Assembly: GCA_902362965.1 (NCBI GenBank)
Contig: CABIYQ010000027.1
Coordinates: forward strand, 2,626-12,579
DNA: 9,954 nt
Source of the DNA: Oscillospiraceae bacterium
GTDB taxonomy: Bacteria; Bacillota; Clostridia; Oscillospirales; Ruminococcaceae
Reading direction: 5' to 3'
Below the pieces are notes generated by a model. It did not search any database, was not told the DNA's origin, and was given only the letters and a program-made list of their open reading frames with translations. A program made the translations under genes and the position numbers. Shown here piece by piece: positions 6,109 through 9,954 of the stretch; position 1 is the first letter of the stretch; the number at the start of each line of letters is the position of its first letter.

Positions 6109-6440
6109 GGTTTCTTTTTTGTTTGATAAAAATTGATAACTGTAAATATAACCATAACAGCACTTGATATAACGCTGATTAAAAGTAAAGAATTATCCAA
6201 TTTAAACATATTTTTAACTGTCATATCTTTAAAGTAGTGAGTAAATACAATGAACGTCCAGATATTACATAATATGAAGAATATAATTTCCATTAAATAA
6301 TGATTTTTTGATATTTTAGGGTTAATATGCCTTGTTAATTGTTGTGAGCATCTGCAACATATTTGATGATTTGGTTTATTATCATCAGTTGCAATAAACT
6401 CACTACCGCATAATACACATTTTTTTTTAACATCTTCCAT
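6105..6440 (-). CDS. Zinc-ribbon protein with two membrane segments, copy B2
   Basis: A 111-residue protein starting at ATG 6440, preceded by GAAAGGATTAGCT. The longer frame to 6524 reads back through the palindrome and the A-gene relic and is not credible. C8-x2-C11-x16-C28-x2-C31 (CVLCGSEF ... CCRC) gives a zinc ribbon of the B spacing. Membrane segments are at ~48-66 (YLMEIIFFILCNIWTFIVF) and ~84-104 (SLLLISVISSAVMVIFTVINF), followed by YQTKKKP. It is a paralogue of B1: both have DNKP/DEPV before the third cysteine, a proline-lysine-isoleucine linker and two segments. Both termini are predicted cytoplasmic. It is convergent with C2. Function unknown. Confidence 0.8.
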   Translation of the reverse strand: MEDVKKKCVLCGSEFIATDDNKPNHQICCRCSQQLTRHINPKISKNHYLMEIIFFILCNIWTFIVFTHYFKDMTVKNMFKLDNSLLLISVISSAVMVIFTVINFYQTKKKP

Positions 6441-6453
6441 AGCTAATCCTTTC

Positions 6454-6472
6454 AATTCGCCATTGGCGAATT
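6454..6472 (-). repeat. Palindromic leader element P7, before B2
   Basis: Perfect 19-bp aattcgccattggcgaatt abutting GAAAGGA of B2. It directly touches the relic stop codon of the third A gene, as P6 touches the stop of A2. P6 and P7 differ at the central base. Confidence 0.9.
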
Positions 6473-6518
6473 TTACAGAAGCTTCATAATTAATGAAACA
6501 ATTACAGCTTCGAGTATA
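6473..6518 (-). pseudogene. Relic 3' end of a third A-type zinc-ribbon gene (A3)
   Basis: These 46 bp equal 5371-5416 with one difference (g for a at 6481). On the minus strand they encode ILEAVIVSLIMKLL and a stop, the membrane tail of A2 (ILEAVIVSLIMKFL). No upstream part of the gene remains; similarity ends at 6518 and about 26 bp of unrelated AT-rich sequence follows to the stop of the next gene. It shows that a third cassette once stood here. Confidence 0.8.
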
Positions 6519-6544
6519 TAACAATAATATTTTATATAAGAAAT

Positions 6545-6757
6545 TTAATGATCTTTAAATAGAGAATAAATATTTTTATTGCAAGAAATTAAAACATGTG
6601 AATCTGATTTATTCAATATATTATAAGTCAATTTATTTTTTGAACAGAATTGACTAAATTTAAAATATTTTTCATTGTTGAAATTTATATTTATCATTTC
6701 TTCACCATGTCCTATACCACCAATACGTACATTTTTTGATTTGATATTATTTTTCAT
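6545..6757 (-). CDS. Uncharacterised 70-residue protein
   Basis: ATG at 6757 lies five bases after GGAAAGGAAA; an upstream TTG at 6772 overlaps that ribosome site and is not the start. The product begins MKNNIKSKNVRIGGIGHGEE, then has an alternating strand-helix-strand look (MININFNNEKYFKFSQFCSK, LTYNILNKSDSHVLISCN). Two lone cysteines are present and there is no membrane segment. I do not recognise the family. The segment pattern faintly recalls small conjugative-element proteins with a DUF3801-like fold, but the match is too weak to name. It is the first gene after topB, separated from it by palindrome P8, and is probably in the same transcript. Confidence 0.6.
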   Translation of the reverse strand: MKNNIKSKNVRIGGIGHGEEMININFNNEKYFKFSQFCSKNKLTYNILNKSDSHVLISCNKNIYSLFKDH

Positions 6758-6770
6758 AAGTTTCCTTTCC

Positions 6771-6789
6771 AATTCGCCAATGGCGAATT
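6771..6789 (-). repeat. Palindromic leader element P8, before the 70-residue gene
   Basis: Perfect 19-bp aattcgccaatggcgaatt, two bases from the topB stop codon, abutting GGAAAGGA. The plus strand continues with six T's. Confidence 0.9.
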
Positions 6790-6791
6790 TT

Positions 6792-8849
6792 TTATTTAAA
6801 CTTAAAAGTCACCTTAAAATCTTTATCCAACATAAGATATGCACTAAATGTACCGCTTCCGTCTTTTTTCTTAAAGCCTTTAAGCTTTGCGGACTTTCCG
6901 TAATCCAGAAGAGAACGTGCAGCACCTTCCGGAATTGTTTTTCCTGAGATTTTTTTCCAAATAACAAATTCGCACCCGTCCTTACCACTTTCACAACCAT
7001 AAGATTTAGGATATTCTACAACATTTTTACCGCACTTTGGACATTTGCCTATGACCTTTCGTTCAGCTCTGAATGACAGATCTTTATTTATGTTATCCTC
7101 TTTACTGTAAGTATCAACAAGACTTTTAACAAATTCATTTATTTCATTCATAAAATCGTCAGGGGAGTATTCGCCCTTTTCAATAAGCTGAAGTTTACTT
7201 TCCCAAATAGCAGTAGTTTTCGGAGACTTTATTTCTTCCGGTACTGCTTCGATCAGACTTATGCCTTTTTGCGTCGGAAAAAGATTTTTACCGGAGCGTT
7301 CTACATAACCACGCTTTATTATGGTTTCAATAATACCAGCCTGCGTTGCCTGAGTACCGATTCCTTTCTTTTCGACGTTTTCATCTTCATAGTTCTCGTT
7401 TCCGGCACGTTCCATAGCAGATATCAAAGAGGAATCCGTATAGCGTTTCGGCGGAGTTGTCTGATGGTCTGCGATTTTTTCAGTGTGATTTTCAATTACA
7501 AGTCCTTCGACAATGTTATCTGTAAATATAGTTTCTTTAACAGACATTTCTTTGCCGGTGAGTAATGAAACAAATTTTAACTGAAATTCTTTCCAACCCA
7601 TTTGAGAAATTTTCTTTCCCAGTGCGGTAAAATCAGTGTCGGCACAGCTTACCGTTATAGCTGTAGATTCATAAATATGTTCTGGAGAAACTGCATAGAT
7701 CAGCTGAGAACAGATAAGCCGCAGTATTTTCATTTCAGAATCGGGAATAGCTTCAATATCTGCATTAGAAACAGACAAAGTAGGCAGTAAAGCATGATGA
7801 TCTGTAACCTTTTTATCATTTATTACTCTGTCTGCGTCAGGCGTAAATGAAATTTCAGCGGACATAATTCCAGATGCAGCAGCGGTCAGCTGAATGATTT
7901 TGTCTTTCATGCTTGAATTGACATAATTACTGTCGGTTCTTGGATATGTAATAAGCTTTTTTTCATAAAGGGACTGTGCATAGTCAAGAGTTTGCTTAGC
8001 GGTATAACCAAACAGACGGTTAGCAGTTTTCTGTAAATCCGCAATATTAAAAAGCTTCGGAGGCCTAACCTTTTTAGATTCCTTTTTGATTGACTTAATA
8101 AATGCCGTACCTGCATTAACATTTTGCAGGATTTTTTTAGCCGTCGGTAAATCAGGAATTCTTGCAGATTCAGCCGTAAATTCTCCGCAATTCAGAAGTA
8201 CGGTATAATATTTTTCTGATTTAAAATTGTTAATTTTATTTTCACGATCCACAATGATTTTTAATGTAGGAGTCTGTACACGTCCTACAGAAAGAAAATT
8301 ATTGTACATTGCTGAAAACAGGCGAGTACCGTTCATGCCGACAAGCCAATCGGCTTTGCTTCTTGCGTATCCTGATTGAAAAAGACGGTCATAATCGCTG
8401 TCATCTTTCAGATCATTAAAACCGTTTATAATATCATTTTTTTCAACTGAAGAAATCCAAAGTCTCCTGACAGGCTTCGAGCATTTGCAAAGCTTGTACA
8501 CGTATCTGAAAATACACTCTCCTTCACGTCCTGCATCGGTGGCACAGATAATTTCATCAACACATGGATCATTCATAAGAGATTTCAGGTTTTTGTACTG
8601 AGAGCTTGTTTCTTTGATAACGCCAAATTTCCATTTTTCAGGAATGATGGGAAGGCAGTCCGTGATCCACGGTTTGATTTTATACTCTTCTCCATAGGCT
8701 TCCGGTTCGGCAAGTTCTATCAAATGACCTACGCACCATGAAACTATATAACCGTTTCCCACAAGATAACCTTGCTTTTTTATATTTGCACCCAGTACGG
8801 AAGCGATATTCGCCCCGACGCTATGTTTCTCAGCTATGACTAATTTCAT
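6792..8849 (-). CDS. topB: DNA topoisomerase III (type IA)
   Basis: The 685-residue protein relaxes and decatenates DNA by single-strand passage. The TOPRIM domain shows E7 in LVIAEKHSVG and D105-A-G-R-E-G-E111. The active-site tyrosine is Y302 in LITYPRTDSNY. Further family motifs are SVGRVQTPTL (~187-196), DHHALLPT (~349-356) and KKGIGTQATQAGIIE (~493-507). A C-terminal topoisomerase zinc finger has C602-x2-C605 ... C618 ... C625, followed by a second small domain ending in FKVTFKFK. Length is normal for topB copies on Gram-positive conjugative elements, where the enzyme is thought to act in plasmid or element DNA processing. In the usual GTxATRA motif the arginine is glutamine here. ATG at 8849 is preceded by GAAAGGA and palindrome P9. 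Upstream lies the divergent higBA pair, so topB may have its own promoter or depend on read-through from the AbrB side. Confidence 0.95.
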   Translation of the reverse strand: MKLVIAEKHSVGANIASVLGANIKKQGYLVGNGYIVSWCVGHLIELAEPEAYGEEYKIKPWITDCLPIIPEKWKFGVIKETSSQYKNLKSLMNDPCVDEIICATDAGREGECIFRYVYKLCKCSKPVRRLWISSVEKNDIINGFNDLKDDSDYDRLFQSGYARSKADWLVGMNGTRLFSAMYNNFLSVGRVQTPTLKIIVDRENKINNFKSEKYYTVLLNCGEFTAESARIPDLPTAKKILQNVNAGTAFIKSIKKESKKVRPPKLFNIADLQKTANRLFGYTAKQTLDYAQSLYEKKLITYPRTDSNYVNSSMKDKIIQLTAAASGIMSAEISFTPDADRVINDKKVTDHHALLPTLSVSNADIEAIPDSEMKILRLICSQLIYAVSPEHIYESTAITVSCADTDFTALGKKISQMGWKEFQLKFVSLLTGKEMSVKETIFTDNIVEGLVIENHTEKIADHQTTPPKRYTDSSLISAMERAGNENYEDENVEKKGIGTQATQAGIIETIIKRGYVERSGKNLFPTQKGISLIEAVPEEIKSPKTTAIWESKLQLIEKGEYSPDDFMNEINEFVKSLVDTYSKEDNINKDLSFRAERKVIGKCPKCGKNVVEYPKSYGCESGKDGCEFVIWKKISGKTIPEGAARSLLDYGKSAKLKGFKKKDGSGTFSAYLMLDKDFKVTFKFK

Positions 8850-8863
8850 TTACAGTCCTTTCT

Positions 8864-8880
8864 ATTCGCCATTGGCGAAT
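8864..8880 (-). repeat. Palindromic leader element P9, before topB
   Basis: A 17-bp core attcgccattggcgaat abutting AGAAAGGA of topB. Its central ATG opens MANRKDCK and a stop that overlaps the topB start (ATGA), a possible coupled leader peptide. It is the only copy next to the higBA promoter region rather than next to a stop codon. Confidence 0.9.
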
Positions 8881-8902
8881 TTTTATTATTTAATAAAAGA
8901 GA

Positions 8903-8931
8903 TTGACAAAAAAGAAAAAGTGTTATATAAT
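8903..8931 (+). promoter_or_regulatory. Consensus sigma-A promoter of the toxin-antitoxin pair
   Basis: A perfect TTGACA (8903-8908), exactly 17 bp, then a perfect TATAAT (8926-8931). This is the strongest promoter in the window. It drives the two plus-strand genes. Confidence 0.85.
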
Positions 8932-8932
8932 A

Positions 8933-8954
8933 AATATAGAGTAAATCCTATATT
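8933..8954 (+). promoter_or_regulatory. Probable antitoxin operator
   Basis: A perfect inverted repeat AATATAG - 8 nt - CTATATT directly downstream of the -10, covering the expected transcription start. Its place and size fit an autoregulatory site for the XRE antitoxin encoded downstream (inference). Confidence 0.5.
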
Positions 8955-8968
8955 AAAGGAGCATACAT

Positions 8969-9328
8969 GTGCAGGAATTTGAAATAATATTCTATGAAAA
9001 GGAAGATGGAACAGAGCCAGCCAAAGAATTTATTCTTAGCCTTGATAAGAAAATGCGAACTAAAATGTTACGTATCATTGAAATGCTGCAAAATAACGGT
9101 TATGAATTAAGAGAACCTTATTCTAAATCCGTAAGTGAGGGAATTTTGGAACTTAGAGCAAAGGTAGGCTCTGATATATCAAGAGTAATGTATTTCTTTG
9201 TAATCGGCAAAAAAGCTGTTCTTACCAATGGATTTATAAAGAAAACACAGAAAACCCCAAAAGAAGAAATTGAACGAGCTAAACGCTACCGTGCTGATTT
9301 TCTCAGCAGAAAGGAGAATAGACAATGA
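8969..9328 (+). CDS. HigB/RelE-family toxin
   Basis: A 119-residue basic protein with the features of the phage Gp49-like/HigB branch of the RelE superfamily: an N-terminal FEIIFYEKEDGTEPAKEFI, a helical LDKKMRTKMLRIIEMLQNNG, a REPYSKSVSEGILELRAK core and a C-terminal IGKKAVLTNGFIKKTQKTP. In this family the toxin cleaves ribosome-associated mRNA and is neutralised by the partner protein. The start is GTG at 8969, seven bases after AAAGGAG; an ATG two bases earlier is out of frame and soon stops. The gene overlaps the antitoxin by ATGA. The toxin-first order is typical of HigBA. The pair lies between the AbrB gene and topB in the opposite direction, with its own promoter and terminator, and has no palindromic leader. 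This suggests an inserted stability module. Family assignment is good; activity is inferred. Confidence 0.88.
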   Translation: MQEFEIIFYEKEDGTEPAKEFILSLDKKMRTKMLRIIEMLQNNGYELREPYSKSVSEGILELRAKVGSDISRVMYFFVIGKKAVLTNGFIKKTQKTPKEEIERAKRYRADFLSRKENRQ

Positions 9329-9609
9329 CAAAATTTAACGATTTTCTTAAAGAACAACTTAAAGATCCCGAAATAAAAGCAGAATACGAAGCTCTTGAGC
9401 CTGAATTTGCAATAATACAGGCAATGATTGACGCTCGAAAACTAAAAGGAATTACACAAAAAGAACTTTCTGAACGTACGGGTATTGCTCAAGGAGATAT
9501 AAGCAAACTTGAAAACGGAAACGGAAATCCGTCTATAAAAACATTGCAAAGACTCGCAGCTGCTATGGATATGTCTTTAAAAATAGAATTTGTTCCAAAT
9601 CCAAATTAA
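9325..9609 (+). CDS. HigA-type XRE antitoxin
   Basis: A 94-residue protein with a clear XRE helix-turn-helix at ~27-82: IIQAMIDARKLKGITQKELS, then ERTGIAQGDISKLENGNGNP and SIKTLQRLAAAMDMSLKIEF. The N-terminal ~25 residues (NDFLKEQLKDPEIKAEYEALEP) are the usual HigA helical arm. In this family the protein binds and silences the toxin and represses the shared promoter. The start overlaps the toxin stop (ATGA), so translation is coupled, with GGAG upstream. It is followed by a strong terminator. It is unrelated in detail to the HTH array at 653-2277. Confidence 0.9.
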   Translation: MTKFNDFLKEQLKDPEIKAEYEALEPEFAIIQAMIDARKLKGITQKELSERTGIAQGDISKLENGNGNPSIKTLQRLAAAMDMSLKIEFVPNPN

Positions 9610-9620
9610 AATATATTAGA

Positions 9621-9650
9621 GTTCCGGCAGAAGCCGGAGCCTTTATTTTT
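9621..9650 (+). terminator. Rho-independent terminator of the toxin-antitoxin pair
   Basis: Stem gttccggc / gccggagc with loop AGAA (8 pairs including one G-T), followed by ctttattttt. It lies 11 bases after the antitoxin stop. The T-run overlaps the stop codon of the convergent AbrB gene, so the hairpin may also slow minus-strand transcripts, although no T-run follows on that side. Confidence 0.85.
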
Positions 9651-9879
9651 TAAGGTTATCCAGACAGTTACTGCAAATATGTTTATGATTGTATTCTGTT
9701 AAATTTTCTGAATTTCCGCAGAAAACACAGGAGTTATTATGTTTTTTAATAATCATAAAGCCGTTATCTTCAAATATATCTACGCTGTCACCTTTATCCA
9801 TACCTAATTTATGCCGAATTTGTGCAGGGAGTGTCACTCTTCCCAAAGCATCAATTTTGTTTTCTGATATTAATTTCAT
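9643..9879 (-). CDS. AbrB/SpoVT-type DNA-binding protein with C-terminal zinc ribbon
   Basis: A 78-residue protein. Residues 1-48 are a swapped-hairpin AbrB domain (NKIDALGRVTLPAQIRHKLG, then GDSVDIFEDNGFMIIKKH), which in this family binds AT-rich DNA as a dimer or tetramer. Residues 51-72 carry C51-x2-C54-x14-C69-x2-C72 (CVFCGNSENLTEY ... CSNC), the same spacing as zinc-ribbon proteins A1 and A2. AbrB proteins with such a ribbon are common in Clostridia. AAAGGAG lies seven bases before ATG at 9879, itself just after palindrome P10. It is a candidate regulator of this element, perhaps through the palindromes, but nothing in the sequence proves the target. It converges on the toxin-antitoxin terminator. 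Confidence 0.88.
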   Translation of the reverse strand: MKLISENKIDALGRVTLPAQIRHKLGMDKGDSVDIFEDNGFMIIKKHNNSCVFCGNSENLTEYNHKHICSNCLDNLKK

Positions 9880-9893
9880 ATATAAACTCCTTT

Positions 9894-9908
9894 TTCGCCA
9901 ATGGCGAA
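9894..9908 (-). repeat. Palindromic leader element P10, before the AbrB-type gene
   Basis: A 15-bp core ttcgccaatggcgaa; on the gene side the outer aatt is replaced by A's leading into AAAGGAG. The preceding gene's stop lies four bases away, across the usual T-run. Confidence 0.85.
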
Positions 9909-9912
9909 TTTT

Positions 9913-9954
9913 TTAATCGTCAAGATATTCTTCTAAATCATCACTGTTACTTTG
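9913..9954 (-). CDS. C-terminal end of an unknown gene (runs off right edge)
   Basis: The minus strand reads QSNSDDLEEYLDD and TAA (9915-9913). The acidic tail, a stop just before palindrome P10, and the same stop-palindrome-ribosome-site arrangement seen at the other gene borders support a real gene end. Only 13 codons are visible, so the family cannot be told. Confidence 0.55.
   Translation of the reverse strand, partial: QSNSDDLEEYLDD

Larger units (their letters stand above)
5371..6472. repeat. Tandem cassette copy 2 (A2 - C2 - B2 - palindrome)
   Basis: This is the more complete copy of the three-gene cassette, with C intact. It is followed at 6473-6518 by the relic 3' end of a third A gene, so A-B junctions occur at both 5352-5416 and 6454-6518 with the same palindrome and near-identical A tail. 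Confidence 0.7.

Noticed and set aside
6675..6947. Plus-strand 90-residue frame, cysteine-rich at its end
   Set aside because: It is antisense across the start of one gene, a palindrome and the topB 3' end; no ribosome site, and its cysteines mirror topB codons.
7269..7565. Plus-strand 98-residue frame within topB
   Set aside because: Antisense shadow of a well-supported topoisomerase gene.
618..9908. CRISPR array made of the repeated palindrome
   Set aside because: Copies are separated by whole genes of varied length rather than by regular short spacers.
618..9908. Insertion-sequence ends or MITE copies
   Set aside because: No target-site duplications, no transposase, and placement is strictly tied to ribosome sites.

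Overview
This is an AT-rich stretch, most likely from a low-GC Gram-positive gut-type bacterium (Clostridia, Ruminococcus-like). That rests on the A/T-rich codon choice, strong AGGAGG-like ribosome sites, a clostridial-style AbrB protein with a C-terminal zinc ribbon, and a mobile-element gene set: topoisomerase III, a CHC2 primase-like protein, a long coiled-coil protein, XRE regulators and a HigBA-type toxin-antitoxin pair. The content fits the accessory part of an integrative/conjugative element or large plasmid. No relaxase, integrase, type IV secretion gene or origin is visible, so the element type is not proven.

Almost everything is transcribed on the minus strand. In the direction of transcription the order is: the 3' end of an unknown acidic-tailed gene (9954-9913); an AbrB/zinc-ribbon regulator; [a plus-strand HigBA pair with its own strong promoter and terminator]; topB; a 70-residue orphan; a zinc-ribbon membrane-protein region (6440-4652); a small basic orphan; a 553-residue coiled-coil protein; a 150-residue unknown; an array of XRE-type helix-turn-helix repeats; and a CHC2 zinc-finger primase-like gene that runs off the left edge and is open for its first 201 codons.

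The most striking feature is a dispersed palindrome, consensus AATTCGCCA-W-TGGCGAATT, found ten times. Each copy sits directly upstream of the Shine-Dalgarno sequence of a minus-strand gene, usually within a few bases of the preceding stop codon. It is the bulk of most intergenic gaps. It is absent from the genes that have or appear to have their own promoters (higBA and the divergent zinc-ribbon/membrane pairs). It looks like a repeated gene-by-gene leader: an operator, an mRNA processing or stabilising hairpin, or a module-boundary sequence.

Two regions show active tandem duplication and decay. In 653-2277, a ~164-residue HTH unit is present three times (two copies fused in one frame) plus a short remnant. 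In 4652-6518, a three-gene cassette is present twice: A, a small zinc ribbon with one membrane segment (minus); C, a membrane protein (plus, divergent from A); and B, a zinc ribbon with two membrane segments (minus). The first copy has C reduced to a 15-codon stub. A 46-bp relic of a third A gene lies at 6473-6518. The zinc ribbon of the A proteins has exactly the spacing of the one on the AbrB protein, which suggests one metal-binding module reused on a DNA-binding and a membrane scaffold. No intergenic stretch exceeds about 300 bases.
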